Assembly (NCBI GenBank): GCA_016715645.1
Contig: JADJZR010000002.1
Location: forward strand, 290,336 to 354,335
From: Elusimicrobiota bacterium
Lineage (GTDB): Bacteria > Elusimicrobiota > Elusimicrobia > FEN-1173
Length of the DNA stretch: 64,000 bases
Direction of reading: 5' to 3'
Made by a program: the position numbers and the translations under genes. A model generated the notes under the pieces. That model searched no databases, was not told the origin of the DNA, and saw only the letters and a list, made by a program, of their open reading frames with translations. Of this stretch, positions 42,201-47,498 are shown piece by piece (position 1 is the stretch's first letter; each line of letters starts with the position of its first letter).

Positions 42201-45200
42201 TGGCAAGAAAAGAAACAGAATTTACAGGCCCGACTTCTACTCACCCATCCGATGACCATGACGCAAATGATGCTGGGCGCAACGTTGTTCCCAATAAAAA
42301 CTATTTAAATGAAACATTATCAAGCATTAAGGCGATTGTTAAATCCGAGAGATTGATCTACCCGGTCAGTGGGCAATCCACGGTTGGGGACCTGCTTCAT
42401 AATCTCGTTTTTTCTGGCGCCGGGGCTTTAACAATAAAAGAGTGGCACTCTCGGATTTTCAAAAACAATTTACCCTCCCTGACCTTAAAAAACTCTTCCA
42501 GCGCCTTTAGCACTAGCTTTGGCGATTTGATGGGGCACATGTTTAAGGCGGGAACGGAGTCATGGTTAATCAAAATCAATTCCGCTCTTCAGGGAGCCCT
42601 CCAGGACTACACCAACAAAACAAAAACTTCAACACAAATCACGGGGATTTCATACGACCCGGATGGACGCCTCTTAACCCGGTCAGAAATCAAATCATGG
42701 AAAGACATCGGGGGTGGAGGGGACCCCGGGTTGGATAGCAAATGGAAAAATGCCCAAGCCACCGTCAACACGCGATACTATTACGGAATCTCTGACCTCT
42801 ACATTGGCCAGGCTGTGGAGGCGACAAAGAGCGGGGCCGTTACCGGCAATCACGATGACAGCGAAGTTCAGCGGGACGGGATCGACCTGAAATATGTTGA
42901 AGGTGATATTAAGTACAACCAACACGGCCAAACGGCCAGCATGTGGAGTGTTGCTGTCGCCCCTACAGGGTGGTGGTACTCGTTCGTTAAGAAGAACTGG
43001 CGAACCACAAAGAACAAAGACAACTATGTCCACACCAATCCGCTTGATCGAATGGCCACCGTTACTCAAACATTCTTTGATCAATATGACCGACAAGGAC
43101 GTCCCCTAAAAACCCATTCAAGCTGGATCAAAGACGATATCATGCGGTCGCATGGAACAACCAATGAAGACACTATTGTTTACGACGATCTTGGCCAAAA
43201 GATCCGATCAAATTCATCGTCGCATACGGTTATGGATAGGAGCATTGATGGCAATGGTAACGACGGATACAACTTCACCCCACCTCTTGGTCAAAAAATC
43301 ATAGACGAGTGGTCCAATATCCTTACGAGTTGGACTGGCAAATTCAATTCATTGGTCACCGGTAAATCACCTTACGATCAAGCAAACGATGCGCCAGGTC
43401 CACGTTACGCTCACCGAAAAACGAACACACTGGAAAGTTCAAAAAACAACTATGTTTATGATCTTTTTGGAAATCTAGACGCAGACGCAACCCGCAACAA
43501 AAGTTCTCGAGAAGTTTCCACCTGGGATGACGGCGATGGAGCCCTGAGCCCCCTTGCAAAAGCGTTAAACGTTGCAATTCAAGTCGTTACAATAGTCATT
43601 ATGGTTGTGATTTCTGTTTTGTCTTTTGGGGCGGCAACAGCAGCCGCACTAGCGATCTATGCCGCCGTCGCTGCCGCCGTTGCCGCGACATCAAGCCTAG
43701 CGAGTTCTGGATTGAATGGCGTCAAGTTTGGCAAGGCATTGGGCCTGGCGGCTATCCAAGCGGCAGCTGCATTTGTTAGCACCTATGCAGGTGGAGCGGC
43801 CTCAGGGTTTGGTGAAGTGGCAAAAGCTTTAATTATGGTGGCAACCAACGTTGTAGCTTCGGTGGGATCAGCCGCTATCATGGGCGCACGAGGCGACGAC
43901 CTGTGGCGCACGGCACTTGCGGGGGCAGTGGCCGGATTGGCCGGGCCTATTTCAAACGGGTTGGGAGGTGGGATTGTGGCCCGAGTCCTTGTGGCGGCGG
44001 CCCTGAACATCGCCGCAGCCAGAATCGAAGGCGTAAAAAATGGGAATCAATTACTTCTTATCGGTGCCTTGGCGGGTGCCACTGAAGCTGTTGCTTCTGT
44101 GGGAGGTTTCAAACAAACCTCAGCTACCGATAACAAGAATACGATTAGCAATAACGTTAGGACGGCTATCGCTAGGGCAGTAACATCCGCCATAGTGGGA
44201 TATGCCTTGGGACTGGTCATTGCAAATAACATAAGAGGACCAACTGGCCAGGCCATAGCGGCGTTTGTGGCCGTTGCGGTTACGGCGGCGTTAAGAAATC
44301 AAGACACTATTGAGATGTCCGCTGAAGTCAAAGATGATAAAGGAAAAATAAAAACCATTACAGACCAGAAGAATTTCACCTTAAAAGGTCTGGGAGATAA
44401 TATTTTTAAAGGGATGGAACACCAAAACGCATCTAAAGGGGAAGAAAAACCTGTCACGCTCCGCTACGGCCCAGGAGAAAAAAATGTTGAAACCCAACTC
44501 AAAGACATCTCCCGCCAAAGATCTAAAGAAGAACGGGTCACGAATGCTGTTACGCAACAACTTTTTTCTAGTGCCAGGTTTTTTGGAGAGCAAATTTCGA
44601 CTGTATCTAAAATTGCCACCGATTTGCTTCAAGGGAAAAATCCATTTGTTTCGTCTTCAGACCTGAATACGGATAATGGTCAGACTAATAATCAAACCAT
44701 ACACTTTGAAGGCCATGAGCAAGGGACATATAATTTCGACATAGACCTGAACAATAGTGAATCACCCCTCTCTTTAATTATGAATCTATTTTTGGGATCC
44801 CTTTCTAATGCCGGATTAGTGGATTTGGTCTTAGAAGATCCATCTGAAACGACCATGTCAAATGACATCCTTGAAGTAGATTTGGATAACACCAGTTTCC
44901 AATCCACCCCAGAAACAATGACTGCCAAATCCCTCTCCATTGTAAATTCCATGGACATGTCACCGCTGTCGCTCTTTTCCGCGCGGGACAGTGTTAAAAC
45001 GAATGACGATTCTTCTTTCTCATCCAGAGGGAAAATGGATCTCGGTTCCGACATCGATGTCTCGAAATTACAGATTCGGCTGGACAGCCGAGAATCCAAC
45101 TTTACGACCATTAGAACATCCGAACGAAAAATCGCCGAAACGGTTCTCAGCAAAGAACAAATCGAATCGGTCTTCGCTTCGGTGAAAGGAGTGAAGGTAG

Positions 45201-47494
45201 ATAGATCCATCTTAAATGATTATAAAACCCAAGCCGCGATAGCAAAGTTAAAGGATCAAGGCTTAATTGACCGCGATGCCACCCTAATTGGTGTTCGGAT
45301 TAACGGCCTGGCGGCGGTGGTGGCGGTGAAAGACAACCGAATCGTGGGGGCCTTGTTTGGCAACGCGGCAGGTCAAAACGAGTTCCGCTCATTCACAAAG
45401 ATTCAGTTCAACGATAAGGGCCAGGTGATGAAGGCGGAAGGAAAAATTCATCGGGAGATCGGCGGAAAGTTTGAAGTCCGCGGCTCGTTTGTGTATGCCG
45501 CCAAGGGGAGCCAGGAATACCAGATGGCCATGACCCGCGCCGAAAACTTGGTGCAATCCGCGGAAGCGTTGGCGGTGATTAAGCAGGCCGACGCGGTTTA
45601 TACAGAAAAGAACAACGAGGGCAACGTGGCGCGGCAGGTGTATATCGGCAAAGACGAACAGGGCGGCGCGCGGGTGTTGGCGAGCGAACATTTGATGACC
45701 GACGGAAGCATGCGGATGCTGACCTACGATTACGCGCTAACGGGACAAGAGAAATCCGAAGGCGTTTTGGCGAAAGGCAAGATATACGAGTCCAAAGGGT
45801 TCAACGAAAAATACGGCGCCGCGGCCATCGGCGAATTTAAGATTCAAAAGGTCGGGGCGAATGTCGTCATGACAGCATCTATTGGAATGGCTATTGTAGC
45901 CCAGTTGGGGATAGGCGGCCACGAGCGGATCGTCTACGAAGAAACGACGACGAAGGGCAAACGGGAAATCAGCATGAACGCCGCGACCGGCGGGTTGGAG
46001 TATGTCTATGAAAAAGGCCCTGACGGTTCCGGCAGAGTGGTGGTTTTCGGCGACAAAGCCCCCGTGGCGCCCGGCGTGCAGGTGGTCAAGTTCAGTGACC
46101 TTCAAGCCAACGAACAAGACCAGGTTCTTGCGTCGTTGCCCGCCATGGACAGCCGCGACCCCGCGCTGATTACACAACAGCTCGTCAAAATGAGCGAGGC
46201 TTTGAACGCCGCCGTAGCCATTAAGAAACTAGGTGAAGCACTGGGCATGGAAGTGAAGGACGTGTTCCTGCAGTTGCCGGAAGGCATGGCAACCGAGCTA
46301 GGCCTGCCAAAAGGCACGATTTTGAACGTCACCAACATGCGAATGGATGAAAACAACGAGGTTATACTGGAAGGCACGCTAACCAGCAAAGACCTAAAAG
46401 CCGAGAAAAACTTCATCCTGGTAGGATCCGCCAGCACCATCGCCGGCGCCCTGGGCCAGAAGAACGACACCAAAGGCGCGCAGTTGCTCTTGATTCAAGA
46501 GAAAGGCGGCTACCGCGCAGTAACCTATGTCCCCGACGCGAACGCCAAATGCAACGTCCGCGTGCTAAACACTGTCGATGTTGTGTCCCCCGAAATAGTC
46601 CGCACCGCTCTGAAAGAAACGAAAAACATGGGCGGGTTCGGCGCGAAACCAGGATTGATGGAAAAGGCCGCCGAAAAGGCAAAAGAAGTGATCAAAGATA
46701 TTCCCGGCGCGGACACGATAAAAGAGTTGCCTAAACTAGAACGATCTTTAGACATTCTCCCAGTTCCAGGTCTCCGTCTGATGCCTCTTCGCCTGGGACC
46801 CTTGGGCCGATCAACGACAGAGGATAAGGCGAGTGTCTTATTAGCTTCAACTGAAGAGGCTGTCACCGTTGATAACCTCGCGGATTACGCTTACGCGCTG
46901 TTCCTGGAACCCGCGCGAACGATTCCCGGGTCTGGAACGTGGTTGGCCTGGGCGGGGGTAGCGGATTCGCCGGTGGTGCGTGTAAGGGGTGAAAGTCCAG
47001 TGATTGGGGATCAAGGAAGCGGAATGGCGGCCACATCAGTCAGACCGGCAAAGGAGAGCGCGGAGCTCCAGGCATGGAAGGCGGATTTTATAGAGATGGT
47101 GAAAGCAGGCAAGGAGGAGACGTCGGCACGAAGAGCAGAGGTGTCCGGCGACAGCCTGAAGTTTTTTGAGGATAAAAACGCCGACGAGTCGAAGGTCAAT
47201 TGGAAAGGCCAAGATGAAAGCGAGAAGGCGTTTGTGGAGAAACAGGGGGGTATTCACTTAAAAAGTGTCAGCGTGGAGAAGTCGCGCGCCGATGGACTTC
47301 AGCGAGTGGAGACCTTAATCACAGAGGGCCGTTGGAAAGACGCGGCGGTCGAGTTCGATCGTGTGAATGAGGCCTATCGCTCGGGGTTAATCGATTTGAC
47401 GACGTTGAAGTTAGAGGCTCAGGAAATGGTGGTTCAGGACATGATATTGAAAGAGAAACCCAAAGCGGAGCGCGGGGGAGGTCTTAGCGCTTGA
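27284..47494 (+). CDS. Giant YD-repeat protein, segment 8 (6,736 codons, uninterrupted)
   Basis: This 20.2-kb frame has no break. It starts at TTG 27284, 18 bases after the in-frame TAA, and is in the same frame as segment 7. YD repeats fill 27.3-29.9 kb. Hydrophobic helices follow (30.03-30.33 kb, 'VAGVIVVPLNSLTQTLASLL'), then coiled coils (30.9-31.85 kb), a beta-rich globular part (31.87-32.33 kb), coiled coils (32.35-32.93 kb) and YD repeats to 41.2 kb. A helical domain with repeated L-x-DL motifs lies at 41.2-42.6 kb. At 43.54-44.31 kb there is a ~250-residue Ala/Gly/Val-rich, membrane-like stretch ('VVTIVIMVVISVLSFGAATA'). The rest is globular and helical. The segment ends 'AERGGGLSA'; removing one G from GGGGG (47474-47478) gives 'ERGEVLALEELGRQIEKAKS' and joins segment 9. 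Confidence 0.85.
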   Translation: MTLNQTKAHYDEQGRATSYTNTSESSILPGVIESLEWSGGQYNNLGQLTANHETIKKPIKVGGTAVETETNRTNIVYDARGLKTGHEENTTTSDKKVHTNQILSNQAYTQGGFVYSNQLVNTRTGNSGGNTLNLTTHQNRISTTYDNGRLTKTEDQIVSSAESDVTRTVTTELSNFDPRGRAETKNETTIRTTADGRLNDTITVNRDKIKFDDRNRETGFEEKTTSNGSPNLTTTVTRSEVTFDDTNNLATGYKEVTEIKGTILDQTSTLIKSDIVSDEYGRTTAYDQTETSGVGTTSFYWTATGFNDFSQITGWTETNGTNPFGTFNKTTSLVKYDDQERRLSYREVGDSVKEGPYTKNWLDGQYNSSGQLKSHKESGNSWDAGIYSKEWNGDYADAYDVHGRQNHFVETLTRTFATGVVGRNRTSVREWKNSAYNGDGLLTGYQEISTVAIPTISKTVADRTYEAKSFDSEGRAILTTERTDTDYYDPNEFNRKLYEETNTRNWDGVYYPNGLLKSFNDTNTKTVDDVSGAQPVQVTNFTSSVNRTEINYTTDKGYLASYKETGNNAGATFTRNWTASTFDTQGRATTYTETGSNSSSGVNELVRNNITYTTDGFLEGYHEEGISGNQFTNRDWGVRATLPKTTALATPVVYDVLGRNRSFQESGWTDSGRYEKKQTNITYNPLNQTAGYLEEGWNLQQASYHKEWSNGIYDINERAKSYHQEVTSFGKTTKTDWLATTYNTLGQLMGYTDNGSEWENETKKADLTTTWTAAAVDGYNDVGQQQNYTVNTVRTGLDGSGTTTTDREWTNGEYVGGRLNSYRETVDTTKVTAEEERITKQVTVREATDYYVDSGTGKLKGMVAGYRETQISSNANEKPVQVIVDTIQYESGDGRQVGQTTVSAEGDLVSTILRLFEEWLSGFTEVAGVIVVPLNSLTQTLASLLSFGATTLTKVTDWISGQLPQEPLLPRLLELVNALPSLITDKVTTVYSKVLAALGSLPALTAKIDFLFSEAVSNKEDLKPIFDNDKLTSAYENLRPFDYTLTITQKKNVIHDDRLRPIQWTEITKNSAAKEKNIESTVAATYSGDTQKYETYSARVQETGINADGDDVNKLTNMVRCNYSYDSQDQPTGYAEMTFEGNSLEITRDKVKTDVDWANQTQEQKVTHAQDILSGAETVKQIVAINEYSNVAHDATGKMTDYDVINHKYGETYQDFAELGSVSRSITELNDLIALQAQKITTAETTRTARLTEWKDEVTRVKTALNLTTVDDPTDDNSATIIAAIKAIYETRIKAEAQAERELVLSNQQLDVAIDFLSTKHAELKAADTSLDNAVADWKTACDRIQTWIINWENTQKTVMETKVAELKTFSLKDYVTQGVKDKAVEYETALTNFTTSVETWKTKYTDAKNKLNEWNWDSNQVDMTVALHAQLNGWTPIQTLTDVNDTHGAAIKTNLDNLIEKGVSLNDEINNLITTADTGLQAVKTKKEADKTQADKDLNGDGTETNPGTAALFTSAAIKLKDELLSYPMKTIDSIRLSRVLFKGKLIGVLAGNHTDNLNDVFLSPDGDNATLIVTDTYSKGEYPTPVNVSGTISRKDIVLAVTNMNKTWAPDVRISIDLPLIAGTYSLSLDYWRSHTYGFQDTLTDLSYGNSQARAVHYVDSMDARDSIDSDTNLVKNLSELTTALDAEKRIAKVGWDYAVLKGFSTLTIGDGVWAKYLFAQSAKNQDVTDLANATTALTTASNNLSAAETARDTTLSGLQSSLNSLKTSLASYLDSPADATGTKQRTETLTSDNGKVKDLKDKATVWNTARESEVTARQLFSAKTSALKTVTETLGKTEEGHRDLQTRYDFFVDASQDVAALTTEKSELEAELDAVKARAVVVLGGSTFLIDEKEVTLTTAQVNDLTNDQSIQIVGIDGDWTLAKLDSSDNVEVKVSAAEMRTTARRNVQFDPRGLVNSYTELSFDGTTIQIIDSITQVASAPVQWSSLSPVEKNNIVSETLKATLGSADGSISITKVLSQEFNKKDQVVRQVSRIDETNREGGETRVNKRQILTENMNYDTMGNLTTYRKATMEYPEGTLVRGKLTFEETRDSAGIKNLKYDDKNRLTESWIQTTEVGPKDPILETENFITPSDRLKALLDEGFGGNESAAQYRSYTKTTQTYTKNTRFNDLDQAIQSVRVTTEGDKATIEVNLADTKYNEQNRVVYSRSRIIETATNKVQSILTNIDAIKAKLNQSAVTLSDYDGATGKVMDSESWGHIYYSSGLLKSHYRRTNDGKRVVLDQLSYEYVNGQVSKSTTVSLEAGKPNNSVTYRFTTTVRENMVYNDDGFIGSEKRTTTANGKTTVETVTDMAYDAKGRLIHSKTATNETLAGVGGTHSFEVFLDVHKYNDVTNKIERQTRTTIDENKKTIETNAEGEVPALPVIEYEDDRIVSQTMRVTEQSIDGARLDTNELNRTQWVTQKFTYDSTGQVTTSRRLTREYNSTANPDFTAVVDESSSYTYDTHGRAVETVTLTKTSEYAGDERATAIDDFASLNHLKQQITSSVTRGPPSGFGDHGRLKRFVTVNWEGEKLPLVRITDPEDLSWSQLDESEKMSLLAGTLRSNLKKTVVVSFMDGVTYDAAGRMSTWRAQTRTMVQIPQDRAVGLSELIRSVFFAEGVSAQVFDSNSDFYLGIFDQFFLQTKLLYSGNSIKKIADLTTVQRTALLRSILTDTPWTYEGADYGAGTLKVFDVTLDDTTSVVRKSTTYDGLGQAESYQDLTVAGNGLIVDGQWHSFENGPLLDNLVAKWTALNGAVNIEANQVAELRIFLPNNTVTWTSNSNMKYLGGKPVSWDTTKKEFQLALADLPVGAAQDKVKIRINSSQTNNRMETKYDPAHEDREIASKEINSGPEGSTTIWTFTKYETAGDRVRAKEVFRIIKDTLTGSNVARWSAEKTTAQLFVSYDKQDAFKQIEVKKYNDITMKVSEAEGALITYVEQKLPWDTMYAQAVDSAWDRTPTTRDNIDTTVFDYDEININQNKIPRLKRATVFRNPANAISSMEDTYYIYADNEALRPIKTRTVTVLNPETETIDNVKTYKSKSTDIKTVEDASLSYDAHLRLGQSEVYRISHGGGETFEKSVFTYDTAGRVGEVDKQTFSPVGLTRTVHDLSPLVPDFKIKAEGTLITRELTINDYDFRRVSATNVFTQKSQGFTQAERTVFEYDANEQVQKSQSTLIEGIPLLSSSIGGEIADKADYRTFNFVNDYTELPRTQIIRDQYVYETTGESVGLATSYLERISSSASLGQFTVKKISGIAYNDRRLASSITEEFNISVKKDDTNKVVLDSKIFETQLQEERVANAQGALDRQLAKELVTSNIISQKTVTLTAGVSGAPATSYISLSADLSAYDARGNLQSLTRVTKEGGTQTTEYIQHKFDNSSGNILNSWVSSSKVALENNVAKPAIYAKTSEEELEYNDFDIANRLARVTKQTRKILDDKRLTVEVDNLTHDSQGRVRKIFAQIIESDTFANGTKLSKSYHVTTEADGTKPSKGFDSWGRLVDFVRTTKEDQLYRKETVSVASMAKDGQVLESTTTIEETGTAPSQSIHHIYTVHVVNNYVPLRGWLQDSTRTTTDEGKKTTEVQKYTSYDIKGRARKIETDVTEEDTLTAAERSTQPDDVLLKKSQTVTEYADSSFNTLGQTISWVRTIKELHPTKSPTETRKTTTETVSGATYDIYGRLSGQSTIVHEKSNLTESLLDRTYNYTTQLTYNNLNQVIEQIKTQKEFSNNKITIESVSEMKYNLKGQLISSQAIVQEKNAVVNSIAEGEQLNSVKKIVTTGNTYDVLGRMTETHRVTYEGPINGANSDKKSVEEVVSDMKYYSDGLLKSSKTTLSEKFPNQDKTYSTLIMSGMAYNAVGQMTSFNRTLKKHWSGQRDTDKTVTTDTINNIAYNNEGQMTGQTTVSRETGKKADGTVVADRFTQTILSAQTYNNLGQSKRGITVTKEFATKEVDEDSFDLSKATPIKTTTEEVDMDTVYDVTGRMTQRKAKTKEEGADPDATGSLEKYYVQETLGMTYSPTGVVLGFDRRTTEYPTDFDHDAGRATREATTQDLIYDGQGRITKQITEITESGSTTNSILDNKKTQTLFNQGFDFADRVTQSTTVSLKDDGTRYVKVKNTDMVFDNRGLLINYIKETQEGQGFDAIKEETISPLIYNSLGRITESKTRTTDAGKVTETITNTTKYNKLGLALMFDRTTSEYAENWATTPEKIKEIKEETVGELEYNALGQQKASTLKQTEKGGFAFYKQDLDVEMFRNTLKNDSKVNTLLLTTLGKTVDQLSTLSAEDLVTALNSIVSSPSLCQELDGQILTLPHEINQLLVQQEQLLSQQKSLEFKDLSLLNRSILRVIYAQETRKSPEKSLTLSVPFYHETTVETRVSKFDNEGRVARQNRTTTDGSKVTNESSVGDITYDDNGRFYSSASQVIDTAKDVAGTTILDHTVINRILSSNYNSKGRLVEQGKEREEFGKMVLETMTISAWDGVGRVTKTLVQSEERANLNSAENMIHHFFDTETTVTLNKMGQVTTSTTEMFNDSGAHDRVSTNVRSDFTYDTLGRATKYTETLTSTAGPQRMTKIEKLAIQYDLANRPITWSESSNPLILDAKGGVIDLSQFSFSEADLKKASAPEGTPSSLIDLTLEGLADLLANNAGEPTGSLANLGNSSLLSIFEMILKPAVEQMARAKMGNDHYSDSFRDFIVNGLLAEITSLETAEGEDIISWTLGDFMGKLMRPVLGGNSSFKYDVVYSKTISDEIEAILANDVSNEEKTLSQLVADNVYSDTSKTLKSILKDLFTAAIAKNIPGISKQVRESDIDNMLNLTSEFIQVIPPAVEGEDPTNINWIDKTLQNIVDAVAGGSSPPILNFRLKNIVKKLEFEISIENPTLDLTIDELADGPNASKTLSTYLSAIIASGMKSVNKDDTFTEEEARNLAYGMLARKETEFTGPTSTHPSDDHDANDAGRNVVPNKNYLNETLSSIKAIVKSERLIYPVSGQSTVGDLLHNLVFSGAGALTIKEWHSRIFKNNLPSLTLKNSSSAFSTSFGDLMGHMFKAGTESWLIKINSALQGALQDYTNKTKTSTQITGISYDPDGRLLTRSEIKSWKDIGGGGDPGLDSKWKNAQATVNTRYYYGISDLYIGQAVEATKSGAVTGNHDDSEVQRDGIDLKYVEGDIKYNQHGQTASMWSVAVAPTGWWYSFVKKNWRTTKNKDNYVHTNPLDRMATVTQTFFDQYDRQGRPLKTHSSWIKDDIMRSHGTTNEDTIVYDDLGQKIRSNSSSHTVMDRSIDGNGNDGYNFTPPLGQKIIDEWSNILTSWTGKFNSLVTGKSPYDQANDAPGPRYAHRKTNTLESSKNNYVYDLFGNLDADATRNKSSREVSTWDDGDGALSPLAKALNVAIQVVTIVIMVVISVLSFGAATAAALAIYAAVAAAVAATSSLASSGLNGVKFGKALGLAAIQAAAAFVSTYAGGAASGFGEVAKALIMVATNVVASVGSAAIMGARGDDLWRTALAGAVAGLAGPISNGLGGGIVARVLVAAALNIAAARIEGVKNGNQLLLIGALAGATEAVASVGGFKQTSATDNKNTISNNVRTAIARAVTSAIVGYALGLVIANNIRGPTGQAIAAFVAVAVTAALRNQDTIEMSAEVKDDKGKIKTITDQKNFTLKGLGDNIFKGMEHQNASKGEEKPVTLRYGPGEKNVETQLKDISRQRSKEERVTNAVTQQLFSSARFFGEQISTVSKIATDLLQGKNPFVSSSDLNTDNGQTNNQTIHFEGHEQGTYNFDIDLNNSESPLSLIMNLFLGSLSNAGLVDLVLEDPSETTMSNDILEVDLDNTSFQSTPETMTAKSLSIVNSMDMSPLSLFSARDSVKTNDDSSFSSRGKMDLGSDIDVSKLQIRLDSRESNFTTIRTSERKIAETVLSKEQIESVFASVKGVKVDRSILNDYKTQAAIAKLKDQGLIDRDATLIGVRINGLAAVVAVKDNRIVGALFGNAAGQNEFRSFTKIQFNDKGQVMKAEGKIHREIGGKFEVRGSFVYAAKGSQEYQMAMTRAENLVQSAEALAVIKQADAVYTEKNNEGNVARQVYIGKDEQGGARVLASEHLMTDGSMRMLTYDYALTGQEKSEGVLAKGKIYESKGFNEKYGAAAIGEFKIQKVGANVVMTASIGMAIVAQLGIGGHERIVYEETTTKGKREISMNAATGGLEYVYEKGPDGSGRVVVFGDKAPVAPGVQVVKFSDLQANEQDQVLASLPAMDSRDPALITQQLVKMSEALNAAVAIKKLGEALGMEVKDVFLQLPEGMATELGLPKGTILNVTNMRMDENNEVILEGTLTSKDLKAEKNFILVGSASTIAGALGQKNDTKGAQLLLIQEKGGYRAVTYVPDANAKCNVRVLNTVDVVSPEIVRTALKETKNMGGFGAKPGLMEKAAEKAKEVIKDIPGADTIKELPKLERSLDILPVPGLRLMPLRLGPLGRSTTEDKASVLLASTEEAVTVDNLADYAYALFLEPARTIPGSGTWLAWAGVADSPVVRVRGESPVIGDQGSGMAATSVRPAKESAELQAWKADFIEMVKAGKEETSARRAEVSGDSLKFFEDKNADESKVNWKGQDESEKAFVEKQGGIHLKSVSVEKSRADGLQRVETLITEGRWKDAAVEFDRVNEAYRSGLIDLTTLKLEAQEMVVQDMILKEKPKAERGGGLSA

Positions 47495-47498
47495 GGAA

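Noticed and set aside
43000..43540. Canonical RHS core or self-cleavage site
   Set aside because: I looked for the DPxGLxGG/PxxxxDPxGL-type signature at the end of the YD arrays and did not find it; the last units pass directly into the membrane-like region.
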